This document shows, in pieces, positions 1 to 10,314 of a stretch of 64,000 nt of DNA. The DNA is from Alectoria sarmentosa (taxonomy: Eukaryota; Ascomycota; Lecanoromycetes; Lecanorales; Parmeliaceae): positions 1-64,000 of the forward strand of contig WOGZ01000176.1 of NCBI GenBank assembly GCA_009733775.1, written 5' to 3'. Both the position numbers and the translations under genes were made by a program. Each line of letters starts with the position of its first letter. Position 1 is the first letter of the stretch. A model generated the notes under the pieces. The model worked only from the letters and a program-made list of their open reading frames with translations, had not been told where the DNA came from and made no database searches.

Positions 1-541
1 GGGGGTAGGGAGATAGAGGATAAGCGGTGTTGGGGGATTGTGGGGGTGGGATTTGGATCGGGCGGGTTGACGGCTTGGGTTGGGTTGAAGGTTAGGGCTG
101 AGCTGGGGGGGCCTTTGGGGGAGGGGGGAGGGAGGATGTGGGGTTGTGGGTGGGATGGGGATGGGATGGGAGGGGGGAGGGTTGTTTTGGGAGAGAGAGG
201 GGGTGGGGGGGCGAGATTGGGATGTTTTGATTTTGTTGGAATGGTTTTCTTTCTTAAAGGTGGTATTACGAGAAGGAAAGGACGGATCGAGCTCATGCGC
301 TGGAAAATTCTTCGCCTTTTCACACGCCTTCGACCACTCCAGTATCTGTTTAGGACTTGACCGTCAAATTGGCGCTAGCTACGGCCCATCGATTAGAAAA
401 CTTCTTCGCCTTTTTCGCATACCCTCAAGTCACCTCAATATTCGTCTATCGTTGACAATCAAACTGGCGCTACAGCCCACCGACTAAGAACTCTTCGCCC
501 TCGCAGATTCTACTCTTTGCCTCGCTACGCGTCACGTGCAT
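1..541. other. intergenic, G-rich low-complexity left edge
   Basis: The first 250 bases are strongly G-rich on the plus strand, with runs of GGGG and GGGATGGG. The rest, up to the stop of the RTA1-like gene on the minus strand, shows no coding pattern I trust. Short open frames here have the composition of low-complexity DNA. It may include the 3' untranslated region of the minus-strand gene. Confidence 0.5.
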
Positions 542-1678
542 TCATACGACCCCTGTTTCAGTCAGTAACACCCCATTCTTGCCACCCGCCACGACCTCGC
601 TCTCCCCACGCATCGTCACCCTCGCCCTGTTCAAGTTCCAGAATCCCCCAAAGACCAAACCCGGGTGCCACACCGTCAGCGCCACGCTGGCAATCACGAT
701 CATCAAACCCTCTAGGATCATAAAGGTGGCTTGGTCGTTGGCTAATTTGCCGTTGAAGCCTCCGTGCAGTTCGGCAACGCGGAAGCACGATCGGATGAAG
801 ATGGTGAGGGTTGCTATGACCAGTGCTGTCAAAATGGAATGGAAGTCAGTGTACTGATATCCTCACCGCATATCACAGTGCCCGAGGCCGGCTAGAAAGT
901 ATCGCAGGGACATACCGAGCAGAAAGCCGTGGAACCTTCCTACCCCACAGCCACATCTCCTCAACCCCTCTCTAGCGTCCGCCCCGTACCTTTTCACTTG
1001 CACCGCGAAATCCGCACACAAGCTCATGAATATGAAGAGCGAAACGACCTGGAATGACAGACCGGCAATCATGATGTTGATCCCATTCTGTCCCTGGGAC
1101 GAGTTGCTCCCAGGCGACGTATCGGCTAGCGCTCCACCAGCAGCTTGCAGGACCAGCGAGAAGACGTCTGCGGTAATGAAGATGATGGTGTAGGTCCTCG
1201 GTTTGAAGCGCGCGAATTTCTCGCCGTAGAGGACGACGATGCGGGAGAAGCAGAGGTAGATGCCTGCGGAGAGAAAACAGGGGGCTATGGTTAGGACGAT
1301 GAGGTACCTGTGACTATCATCAGCTATACGGGCAGTGGAGAGTGGGCATGTACATTGTTGAGGAAGCCGGCAGACTTACATGAGGAAGGGGTTCGACAGG
1401 AAGGGATTGTAGTGCATCTGGACTCTAGCAATATAGCCAATCATCTCAAGGATTTCGCCGCCGAATATGGCGCCCAGGAACGACCATGTGCGGTATCTGA
1501 TTCCAAAGAACAGTTGGACGACGAGGACGAGGGAGAAGATGGCGAGATAGAAAGCGTTGCCGGCGAGGGAGGGGTCGTATTGGACTTGGGCCCACGAGAG
1601 GGGGCAGGTCTGGAGGGTGCAGAGCCAGGGTTCGTTGTAGAGCGTTGAATTGGTCGAGGAATATGTGACGTTGCTCAT
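542..1678 (-). CDS. RTA1-like lipid-translocating exporter family membrane protein
   Basis: Three exons on the minus strand: 1380-1678, 916-1307 and 542-825, giving 324 residues. Introns are 72 and 90 bp with GTAAGT and GTATGT donors. The second acceptor (CAG at 826-828) is fixed by frame, since the nearer one at 854 would give an immediate stop. The N-terminus carries NVT and NST glycosylation sequons before the first membrane segment (LAIFSLVLVVQLFFGIRYRT), and about seven hydrophobic segments follow, with a charged cytosolic tail. The motif GAIFGGEILEMIGYIAR and the downstream PCFLSAGIYLCFSRIV are characteristic of the RTA1 family. Known members sit in the plasma membrane or ER and affect resistance to 7-aminocholesterol and other lipophilic toxins or move lipids. 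The substrate here cannot be told. The gene is oriented away from the Zn2Cys6 gene, with about 860 bp between their starts. Confidence 0.88.
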
Positions 1679-2542
1679 CTTGAACGAAAAGGGTTGTGGG
1701 GATAGAAAGAGAGGGAGAGAGGGAGAGATAGCTGGAGAAGAGGAAAGAGGGCCGATCAGGACACAAAGACGAAGATGCTGGCGTTTCTCAGGGAGGCTTC
1801 CAAAAAGGGGAGAAGATGGAAAGTAGACAGCGAGTCTGCGCACAGTGGTGGCCTTGAAGAGGAGACCAGAAGAACTTATACTGACCTATCCTGCAAGACA
1901 GAATCGTTCGACCAGGAACACTAGCGCTTCGACTGTTCTCACGTCGCATCACCATTGGACAGGTCGTGAATCCTTCCAAAGAACATGCTGGGGGGATTAA
2001 GATGATTTCCACGACCCTCTTCCCTCCATTCATCTTACCCTTGAGGCCCTTGAGCTAGGAGTCTCTGAGATGGGGGCAGTCTTCTGAGTGAAACGCGTGG
2101 CCTGCAGGCGGTGAAATTCATTCTCCCTATATTTAGGATCATCTCATGCAGAGTAATCAATTATATTGTCAAGTTGATCGGGAAATGGCATTGGGGACGG
2201 TACTGTATGGACATGTCGCTTGTACCAGAAGAAAATGCTACTTAGCGAGTCACGACGCAGCCAATGGGATGACTTCACTCGGGGGCTGTGCTCGTTATGT
2301 AAGCGATTTCCATTGGTCATGGGTCTTGCGCTAATCTGTTGGCCAAGCAATAGGCTGATTTTCTCCCCTTAAGCTTCACGACGCAGCCAACCGACTTCTT
2401 TACTTTATATCCACCTGTTCGACCCCCATCCATTAGGCAACAATGAATTCACATCACCCCTTTAATTCGGTGTCAGCAACTTCAGTCTCGTGCTGGCCCC
2501 TCGAAAAAGAGATCAATCGCTTCCGTCCACCGATCGACAGCC
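1679..2542. other. divergent intergenic region
   Basis: This spacer separates the starts of the RTA1-like gene (minus) and the Zn2Cys6 regulator (plus), so it should hold both promoters. The stretch just upstream of the RTA1-like start is purine-rich on the plus strand (pyrimidine-rich in the sense of that gene), as often seen in fungal 5' leaders. A 13-base direct repeat (CACGACGCAGCCA) occurs at about 2252 and 2378 and could be a regulatory site, but nothing shows which factor would bind it. Confidence 0.4.
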
Positions 2543-4263
2543 ATGTCGTCTTCGTCGGCACTCGGAAAGCAGCACCGTTCCCGAGCCGGTGGAGTCCATG
2601 TCAAGACGGGCTGCACAACATGCAAGTAAGTCCTCCATTTTCTCATCTTGGCTTCTTGTCATTGAATACTTCACACACGTAATGGAATCTGCACCAGCCT
2701 CGTCGCCTCCTACCTCCCAACGCCTACTTTTACACTAGGCCTACAAGGCACTTTGCAGCTCTCGCGTCCTTACTTGGCTTCACTTCTCATACGCATCTTG
2801 GTTCTTTTCTCTGATTATATGACGGTGGGAGTTGGAGTCGTCTGAGTCATGTCATTGACCGCTCAATATGACATAGAATTCGACACGTCAAATGTGACGA
2901 AGAGAAGCCTGCCTGTCTCAAATGCCGGAGCACCGGACGTGTTTGCGATGGCTATCTACCCGAAAAACCCTGCGCCTCTGCAGCCGTACTCCATAAGGAA
3001 GCCCAGACATCATCTACTGAATTGATCCCTATTCCTCCAACTCCGAGCGTGGGAATCACAGGGACCAATCGAGAACGGCGAGGCTTTGAATATTTCCACT
3101 GGGAGACCGGACAAGACATCGGTCAGGCCTTAAACCTCGACCTCGCACACCGGCTGATACTTCAGACAAGCCACTCGAACCCTGCTGTGCGATGTGCAGT
3201 GGTCGCACTGGGCTCGATCGGCGAACGTCTTCACATTAACAACGTTCTTACCTGGGAGAACAAACAAGCCAACAGCTGCCATGAATTCGCTCAAGTGCAA
3301 TACTGCAAAGCGCTAAAACATCTCCGAGAGCAGATAACCAACGACCCAAGTCACTCTGAGGACCTAGCCATCATTTTGTGCTTTCTGTTCATCCTATTTG
3401 ACTTTTTGCAGGGTAACGATACGGCATCCATGGTGCATCTCCGAAGCGGTCTCAACATGCTACGCCGACAAGATGGACCCCCGGATCTCCTTCGGCAAGA
3501 GCTCCTGCGTATCTTCTCCATCATGGATTTACAGGCGACCCTATGGATGGGGCTCAAGACATTCCAATGCCCCATGCTGATTCCGGTCGTCCTCGGCCAC
3601 CCTTCAGTGAGTCTAGAGCCTTTTTTCTACATCGAGGACGCGGCAACTTCCCTGAATTTCCAGATAATGAGAATATATTATTTTCGGCGGCATGTCACTA
3701 ATGAAACCGGAGAGCAATGTTCGCCCAACGCCCTCGCAAGCAAACGAGACTTGGAGACGCAGCTTGAAAGGTGGCCTTCAGCACTTGAAAGACTCCTGAT
3801 AGACCTCGGGCCCGGAATGAGCGGGGAGACACTGCATCGAGTCCTTGTGATGAGGATGAATTACATCACAACTCGAATCGCACTTGCAGCTTGCCTACAC
3901 GAGGATGAAGAACAAGTGTTCCTCGTATACCTTCCCTATTTTCGCGACGTAATCTCGCTCGCTAAAACCGTTATCCGACCTATGGACGATCTAGTCAAAG
4001 CTCGGGTCCAGCGAATCGTCGCAGCAAACAATGCGGATATCAATCCTATCGCAATATTCTCTTTCTATGCCGGAGTAGTCCAGCCGTTGTATATGACGGC
4101 AATCCAGTGCACGGACGTGACGTTGTGCCGAGAAGCAATTGAGCTCTTGTCCTCACCACCCTGGCGGGAAGGAGCGTGGGATAGTGCTACGATGGCTAGG
4201 ATGGCGGAGCGGAGAGGGAGGCAGCGTGAGAAAAGAACTATGATGGCGATGGCGCTGATTTAA
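2543..4263 (+). CDS. Zn2Cys6 binuclear-cluster transcription factor
   Basis: Two exons, 2543-2625 and 2877-4263, give 489 residues. The 251-bp intron splits the lysine codon right after the second cysteine. The zinc cluster is complete: C24, C27, C34, C41, C44 and C51, with the usual basic stretch (KIRHVKCDEEKPACLKCRSTGRVCDGY spans residues 28-54). The start is the first ATG giving a conventional short basic leader before the cluster. The remainder resembles the fungal-specific domain of PF11951-type regulators, including ALGSIGERL and FILFDFLQGNDTASMVHLRSG-like segments around residues 110-200. It should act in the nucleus as a DNA-binding activator or repressor. The divergent RTA1-like gene is an obvious candidate target, but that is inference. 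The C-terminus ends in a basic, arginine-rich tail. Confidence 0.88.
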
Positions 4264-6674
4264 TACACGTCTCGCACATCCGAAAGTAGAGGCGAGGAAC
4301 AGGAGTTCTCTTCACGATGCAACGGACCTCGAGACGGCGAATCTCGGTCGGGTAACTATGATTCGAGACGATCAAGCTTCCTAAATGTTAGGCCCGATTC
4401 CAGCTTTCTCCTTCGTCGCCATAGAGATTTGATCATCGAACGCATCTGGGGTCAGATCATTCGCGACTGCACCTATTGAATGACACGTTTAAGACCGTAC
4501 AGGCATTGCTCCAACTTGAAGAACCTCATCAACTCACCGCCAGTATAGAGCGTTGTCGCCGCCACGGCGTCGTTGATAAACGCAACCGAAGAGCCACCTA
4601 AAGCGTGATCTACCTAGCCTTAAGCTGCTTTGACGAGTGCCAACATGACACTATCGACAAAAGAGTCGTCAAAGACCTAGAATATGGTTTCGGGACCTGT
4701 TTGCTGTAGGGACGGGAAAAGAGGTAAGGGGGGGCTAAGCTTTCTGCAAACACGCTTGAGGAGCACTCGCTAGCTTGTTGCGACCTATACTTCGAAGTGC
4801 CGTGGTTTGTTACCCGAGTCGCACCATAGTCTGCCGGCACGGAGTTTCCGCAAGGGATTTAGAACGCTCATGCGGCGGCGCTGATTACTTGAGAACCATT
4901 GTTTTCAAGCGTCAACTACAACTCTGGGAAAGCCAATTATGATAGAGGGGTCTGTAGGGTCGATAGGAGTTACCGCTGTCGCTTGGTGGGCCTGGAAAGT
5001 CTACAAACATCAAGGGAAAATCATTGACATGCCCCAGGGAGATATTGACGAGATTGTATAAGCCGAATCCCGAAAGTGTTTGTCTACTTGGTCGCATTAA
5101 ACGATTTTGCCGACATACGATTCAGATATCTCGACTTATCATTATTACACAATCACAACACGAAGAGACGAGCTCGCATGAGGTTAGGTATTGATTTATC
5201 GATTATCGTGCGATGAGAGCCACACCGAGTGGCCCGAGCCGAGGCCTTGGTAGCACGGAATTAGTCTGTGCCATTAATCTGAAACTCAGCCTTTTACTCT
5301 ACATTTGTACTATTTGACTTGCAAATCGACTTTCCACGCAGCCAGCCAGCCAACCACATCCCCAGATCTGACTGCTAACAAGGCCAGTATGGATGTTCAT
5401 TGGTGAGTTTTATAGCAAGTCCCTGTTGGTTGAAACCACGGCCGCACTATTATATCAAGACTGGTATCCAACGCACTCTGAAACGCCACGCCCCGTGCGG
5501 CAAAGCATTGCGCCGCCCCGGTTTGCCAATGTGTGCTCCCACCTTTACTCTACAGACTCGGACTGGAATTTTTCTACCTTACCATCATTTGATTCGGCGA
5601 AGAGGGGTTGCAGCTGGGGCAGCATTAGCACGCACTTCGTATTTTTCACGTTACAAAAATACTCCGAGCTCAAGGCATACAACGAGAATGTTCATACGGG
5701 TCACAAGTGCGATGTGATACCAGAGAACGTCCATTCAGTGAGCCCGGCCCACGGTTACTCTTAGTCACATACTGTGTAAATCTTTCCTTATCCTCGGGCG
5801 CGACTGCCTCTTCGCAACAATTCCCGTTTCGGTTTCCTTGTCCGGTGAACGAGTGTGGCAAAGGATATCCATAACTTCACCAGAGCTCAAAAGGACACGC
5901 CTACGAGCACAACTGCCGCACCGTGATGCCATTTCTAGCTTCGCCGGCGGCCCACACGTTTGCTCACAGAGGCAACTAATTCAAGGCCAAACACGGGGCG
6001 TCTCTTGCCTTGACGCAAAACAACTAACACTCATCTACGTCACATGGGCTTATCAGCATTCCCTCCAACATGCAGGATAGCTGTTCAATGCAGATTATTG
6101 AATCCCGTGTGTGGAAAAGTCCTTTTGGCACTCAAGAAAGTAGAAAATCTCTACCCAATCGATAGCTTGCTACCGCCCCATAATTTCGAAACTTGCCCTA
6201 TGTGGCACGTACTCTGTGACATTCTTCAAGCGTCTGGCCCCGGGATTCAGGAAAGAGAAAGAGTGTGTGCGTGACATTCCTGCCTTCACATGCAGCCAAG
6301 ATGCATTCGCCGTCCACTAGTAAGTCCCTAGGATTCCTTCGAGGTCTTTGTCGGGCGTCAGGAACTGCAATGGTGTATGGCGCGCCGAAAGGTACGCCGC
6401 ATCTGCTCATGGTCGAAACTCGAGAGTATTTGCATAAGACTCGAGAGCTTCCTCTTGCAAGTCTAGGTGAGCAAAAGCTCAGGTACTTTTTGTACGGACA
6501 ATCTTTTGGATCTCTGACGTTGAACGTCTTAGCCCTTCTTTCATCAGCGTTTGCACACTTTTCACTCTTTGCTTCCAATCAGACGTTGAACGTTCAAGAC
6601 TCTCTTTTTTCATAACCAAATCACACCTTCCTACTGCTACCACTATAGCCAAATCCCACAGTCTATTACCGAAC
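4264..6674. other. long intergenic region, no gene recognised
   Basis: About 2.4 kb between the Zn2Cys6 gene and the Bys1-like gene. Several open frames of 60-126 codons occur on both strands, but none has recognisable motifs, and none extends through plausible splice sites. A 12-base direct repeat (GACGTTGAACGT) lies at about 6517 and 6580, about 90-150 bp before the Bys1-like start. The last few hundred bases probably hold that gene's promoter and leader. Old decayed DNA is possible elsewhere, but I see no transposon hallmark. Confidence 0.4.
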
Positions 6675-7376
6675 ATGCGTTCCTTCGGACCTGCCATTAC
6701 GGCTCTGGTGACTATAGGCTATTTTGCCCTCACAGCACTCTCATCTCCATTTCCATTTCCTTTTCCATTTCCATGGAATCCCCCATCAAGGCCAGGGCCA
6801 GGGCCAGGACCAAAACACTCGCCATCGCCCTCGCCATCGCCAACGCCAACGCCAACGCCAACGCCAACGCCCTCGCCATCGACATCGACATCGACATCGC
6901 CATCGCCATCGTCATCCTCTGGCTCGGGCGGTGGCTCGGGCGGTGGCTCCGGTACCGCAGGAACGGCCACGATTCAAAACAAATGCAACTTTGCCACCTA
7001 TGTCTACGTCTGCAAACAACATCCAGCAAGCTGCGGCGCAACGGTCAGTATGGCCGCCACCACCGGAAGTTACTCCGAAGCCTACGCGCCCGAAAGTGAC
7101 GGCGGCCATTCGCTTAAAATCTCCATCACGAGCGGATCGGGCAATATCTTGCAGTTGGAGTACACGAACGAAGGCAATGGCGACGTCAGCTATGATCTCA
7201 GCGAGGTCAATGGAAACCCGTTCGGTTCTTACGGCTTCAGCCTTACGAACACGACGACGACTTCTTACTGCGCTCCGCCCGCTACGGATTGTCCGGCCAT
7301 CTTCACGGATCCGACCAATGGCATTCCTTATACTTGCTCCACTTCCGAGGGCATCGGTACCATCCTTTGCGGGTAG
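6675..7376 (+). CDS. secreted Bys1/antigenic thaumatin-like domain protein
   Basis: Single exon of 233 residues. Residues 1-23 form a signal peptide (MRSFGPAITALVTIGYFALTA). Residues 24-95 are a low-complexity linker of FPFP, PGPG, SPSP, TPTP and ST repeats ending in a glycine/serine tract, likely O-glycosylated. The folded part starts at ATIQNKCNF (about residue 99), and has GGHSLKISI, ILQLEYTNE and VSYDLSEVNG blocks. That order (N-terminal NKCxF, serine-rich turn, LKI, LQLEY, SYDLS) matches the Bys1-domain family, called antigenic thaumatin-like proteins in Aspergillus. The C-terminus adds a cysteine-rich tail (CAPPATDC ... CG). It should be secreted or wall-attached; the family's molecular role is not settled. 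The linker is encoded by DNA hexamer and trimer repeats, so its length may vary between strains. Confidence 0.85.
   Translation: MRSFGPAITALVTIGYFALTALSSPFPFPFPFPWNPPSRPGPGPGPKHSPSPSPSPTPTPTPTPTPSPSTSTSTSPSPSSSSGSGGGSGGGSGTAGTATIQNKCNFATYVYVCKQHPASCGATVSMAATTGSYSEAYAPESDGGHSLKISITSGSGNILQLEYTNEGNGDVSYDLSEVNGNPFGSYGFSLTNTTTTSYCAPPATDCPAIFTDPTNGIPYTCSTSEGIGTILCG
6778..6950 (+). repeat. coding tandem repeats (proline/serine/threonine linker)
   Basis: Within the Bys1-like gene, short units repeat in tandem: GGCCAG, CCAACG and CATCGACATCG-like units, followed by GGCTCGGGCGGT copies. They encode PGPG, TPTP, STST and GSGGG stretches. In-frame units of 6 or 12 bp can be gained or lost without breaking the frame. 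Confidence 0.8.
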
Positions 7377-8035
7377 GCGTTGAGGAAGCGGGACCTGGAA
7401 GTGATCCGTAGGGCGTTGCGAGTCGTTTGGTAAATCGGTGGTTGGTGTATCGATCGCCTTTTGGCTGCAGGACTTTCTCTCTTTCTCCCTTTCTTTCATT
7501 CGCTCGCCGGCCGGGCGGCTGCCATACGCTCGCTTATTTTTTAGATCCCTGCATCTAGACTCGAGGGCTGCATCATGCCCCTCCTAACGATTGGTCTTCT
7601 ACTGGGGGAAGCCAAATCTCTTATGTACATAATTTCATGAAAGGAGTCTTCTTCTTCTTCTGCTTTAGACGGTGGTGCGTTCGATTCACAACGATTCGGG
7701 GCTTTTCCGATATCTAGCGTGCGCGATGTTGTAACACATGACGGGCAATATTGCGAAGATGAGAAGACTGCATGCTTGGAATCCTTCTTCATCCTAACTG
7801 TCACTCCATCCTGCATCCGTACATTACCTCCATCTCGCTGCGGCCTTTTTCCTCCTTCCCCTTTCCACCTTTCTCCCGCTTCCCTTCAAGATGAAACCAG
7901 AAGGCCAAGAAATTCAAGAGATGCCGGATCCAGCCCACCCACCCAGCGTCTTCATGGGCCGTGGTGCAGTAATTATGTGCCTCGATAAATAGACAACCTT
8001 ATAGTCAACGTTCGTTGCTGCTGTGTAGCCTGTCC

Positions 8036-8065
8036 ATCTATCTATCTATCTATCTATCTATCTAT
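8036..8065. repeat. (TCTA)n microsatellite
   Basis: About seven tandem copies of a TCTA tetranucleotide, nearly perfect. Confidence 0.9.
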
Positions 8066-8108
8066 TGATTACTAGGAATGGGAGTACAGATTTCAGAGTT
8101 CTGGCAGT

Positions 8109-8164
8109 AGAATAGAATAGAATAGAATAGAATAGAATAGAATAGAATAGAATAGAATAGAATA
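8109..8164. repeat. (AATAG)n microsatellite
   Basis: About eleven perfect tandem copies of the pentanucleotide AATAG, lying about 45 bp after the TCTA repeat. Perfection suggests recent expansion. Confidence 0.92.
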
Positions 8165-8548
8165 CACTACACTACGCAGAACAGTGGGACTGTGGGTTCG
8201 TGGTCCAAGTGTTTCGACCTGTTTGGACTGTCGGGGGGTAGGTAAGGTATGTGATTTCATCTTGGATTTAATCATGGCAATTTGATCATGGCAATTGCTA
8301 CTATTCTATGAGGCCTGCATGGGCATGGTCTTAGCCTTAATGATCGGTTTTTACTTTTATAGATATGGCAGGTCTATCGCCTACGTTTCTTTCCTCTTTC
8401 TGACATTTGATTTTTTTGATTTTTTTGATTTTTTTTTTAAAACACCTTTCAGAGTCATATGGAGTATAATTCTTTTTATCTCGTTTATTCCATTCATTTT
8501 CAGGGGGTGGAGGTGGGGGTAGGGATGGGATTTGATGGAGGGGAGGGA

Positions 8549-8681
8549 GGAGGGGAATGGCGTGGATGAGATGAGGAGTGAGGGCAATGGGATGGTGGGG
8601 AGTAGTGGGGATGATGAGATGGAGAGAAGCGGAGGGAGGGGAATAGCGTGGATGAGATGAGGAGTGAGGGCAATAAGATGG
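8549..8681. repeat. purine-rich direct repeat, unit about 47 bp
   Basis: A 47-bp unit at 8549-8595 recurs at 8635-8681 with only a few differences (shared core GTGGATGAGATGAGGAGTGA). It lies in a G/A-rich tract running from about 8505 to 8815. Confidence 0.75.
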
Positions 8682-8930
8682 AGGGAATTGGTGGGGAGGA
8701 TGATATGAGGGGGAGGGATGGAAAAAGGGAGTGGATGAGTGATTGAGGGGTTGTGGAGATGAGGGTGGGAGCGGTGGGTTGCTGGATGGTGGGAATGGGG
8801 GTGAGGGGGGAAAGTGCGTTTCTGTTGGTTGAAGGCTCTGGTTTTGGGTTCTGATGTTTTCGTTTCCTGATTTTTTTCTTTCTCTTTTTCTTTTCTTCTG
8901 TTGCTGCAGGTGGTTTTAGCTTGTTGGCTA

Positions 8931-8975
8931 CTTTCTTTTCTTTTCTTTTCTTTTATTTTCTTTTCTTTTCTTTGC
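8931..8975. repeat. (TTTTC)n microsatellite
   Basis: About nine copies of TTTTC, interrupted by one TTTTA unit. Confidence 0.85.
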
Positions 8976-9390
8976 TTCTCTTTTTCAAGCAAGAGCCGAT
9001 TCTCTTTCATTAATCGCGCTGGCGCTCCAAGATGTTTTGTTCAGCTTGGAGATAGCTGATCGCGGGAGCACTGTGGACTCGGAGTTTCGAGAATCGCGAG
9101 GGGGGAACTGATTAGCTACAATGGGTCGTTCGATCGAGGCTTCGCTATGTGCGCTGTGTTTGAACGGACGAAGGAATTTTTAACAAAGTATGCAAGGCGT
9201 ACCGACGCTGGTTATCATAATTCCGTGATACGGTAGTCTCGCCTGATAACAGCAGTAGTATGTAATATAGGAATCCTCCGTGTACGGCCCGATTGGAAAT
9301 GAGGATCCCTCCCACCCCTTGGACTTTTGAGGCTTATGGAAATCCACATAAACGACATCTCGAACGCAACCGATGGACTCAAGAACTCGA

Positions 9391-10155
9391 TTAATGCACC
9401 GGCTTAATCGGCTGATCCCACTGCAGCTTCATCATCAGATCCGTAAACCGCCCATCCGGCTCCATCAGCCTCGCCGCCGGACTGACGAACCCGTCCGCCA
9501 GCTCGCGCATGCAGCCGAAGAACCCATACTCAAACACCCACTCCGTCTCGTCCATGAAGTTGGCCAGCTGGATCGTGAAGCCGTACACGCTGTCTATGTT
9601 CCGCGAGACGGACGCGATCTCGGACACGATGATCGGCTTCCGGTAGCGCGCGTGCATGCCCTTGAGGTACCGGATGCAGGCGTCGCCGTCGGTGCCGTAG
9701 TAGTGCAGCCCGAGGTAGTCGGGCGGGGCGGAGGCGGTGAGGCGCATGAAGTCCTCGAGCCAGCGCTGCCCGTTGTCGTCGTTGGAGACGGAGGGGCCGA
9801 CGAGCTTCTTCCCGCGCTGTCGGCGTAGCTGCGGCACCAGCTGGCGGTGCCAGGCGTCCGCCGCGCGCTGCGGCGTGATGCCGTTCTTGTCCGGTTCGTT
9901 GAAGAAGTGCACGATGGGTTCGCGGCTGGCGAGTATGTTTTGCCAGTCGCCGCCGGAGAGTTGCGCTTCGAGGTGCACCATTGGCCGGTAGGGGGCGCGG
10001 TCGTGCAGCTCGGGTGGCGTCCAGGTGTTCCAGTTGCTGACGGAGGAGAGGGGGCCGTGGAAGTTGGCTTGGTTCAGGGCCCAGGGGACACCGGGGTTGC
10101 CAGCGCCAGAGCTGTTGGTCCAGTCCCAGAGGAGACAGCGCTTTTTGACTACCAT
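9391..10155 (-). CDS. GH128 (Asl1-like) glycoside hydrolase, predicted beta-1,3-glucanase
   Basis: Single exon of 254 residues. The opening block CLLWDWTNS, the acid/base motif HFFNEPD (about residue 84), the YLGLHYYGTDGD block and the nucleophile motif IIVSEIAS (about residue 176) appear in the order expected of the Asl1-like catalytic domain (PF11790, family GH128). Characterised members cleave beta-1,3-glucan. The start is the first ATG downstream of a TATA box at 10307-10314, and no other ATG lies between them. No signal peptide is visible: the protein begins MVVKKRCLLWDW and goes straight into the catalytic domain. Most fungal wall-acting relatives are secreted, so this one either acts inside the cell, leaves by another route, or has an upstream exon I did not find. 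The length suits a bare catalytic domain. Confidence 0.85.
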   Translation of the reverse strand: MVVKKRCLLWDWTNSSGAGNPGVPWALNQANFHGPLSSVSNWNTWTPPELHDRAPYRPMVHLEAQLSGGDWQNILASREPIVHFFNEPDKNGITPQRAADAWHRQLVPQLRRQRGKKLVGPSVSNDDNGQRWLEDFMRLTASAPPDYLGLHYYGTDGDACIRYLKGMHARYRKPIIVSEIASVSRNIDSVYGFTIQLANFMDETEWVFEYGFFGCMRELADGFVSPAARLMEPDGRFTDLMMKLQWDQPIKPVH

Positions 10156-10306
10156 GGCTGATTTTGATACGGACTTGTTGTTCTGGAGGAGCAGTTTCTC
10201 GAGGACTGGTTAGTACTCCCGTACTTACTGGCGCAAAATATTGCGTAGTGTGCGTTTTTGAGTGTTTCGAGAAAGATCAAAGTGGGATGTGAAGAAATGG
10301 ACGTCG

Positions 10307-10314
10307 TTTTTATA
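10307..10314 (-). promoter_or_regulatory. TATA box of the GH128 gene
   Basis: TATAAAAA on the minus strand, about 150 bp upstream of the ATG at 10155. It implies a leader of roughly 120 bases without any upstream ATG. Confidence 0.55.

Larger units (their letters stand above)
7377..9390. other. intergenic region with microsatellites and a purine-rich tract
   Basis: Nothing coding is supported here. It holds a TCTA repeat, an AATAG repeat, a TTTTTTGA run, a purine-rich tract with a duplicated unit and a TTTTC repeat, listed separately. The long minus-strand open frame across 8381-9010 is a product of the pyrimidine/purine bias (repeated K, E, P, H, S) and is not believed to be a gene. The left part is the 3' region of the Bys1-like gene, and the right part is the 3' region of the convergent GH128 gene. 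Confidence 0.5.

Noticed and set aside
6912..7499. 195-codon minus-strand open frame overlapping the Bys1-like gene
   Set aside because: It is the antisense shadow of a well-supported coding exon and has no motif of its own.
8381..9010. 209-codon minus-strand open frame
   Set aside because: Its product is lysine/glutamate-rich and then proline/histidine/serine-rich, copying the DNA purine bias and repeats. It has no domain and spans a duplicated repeat unit.
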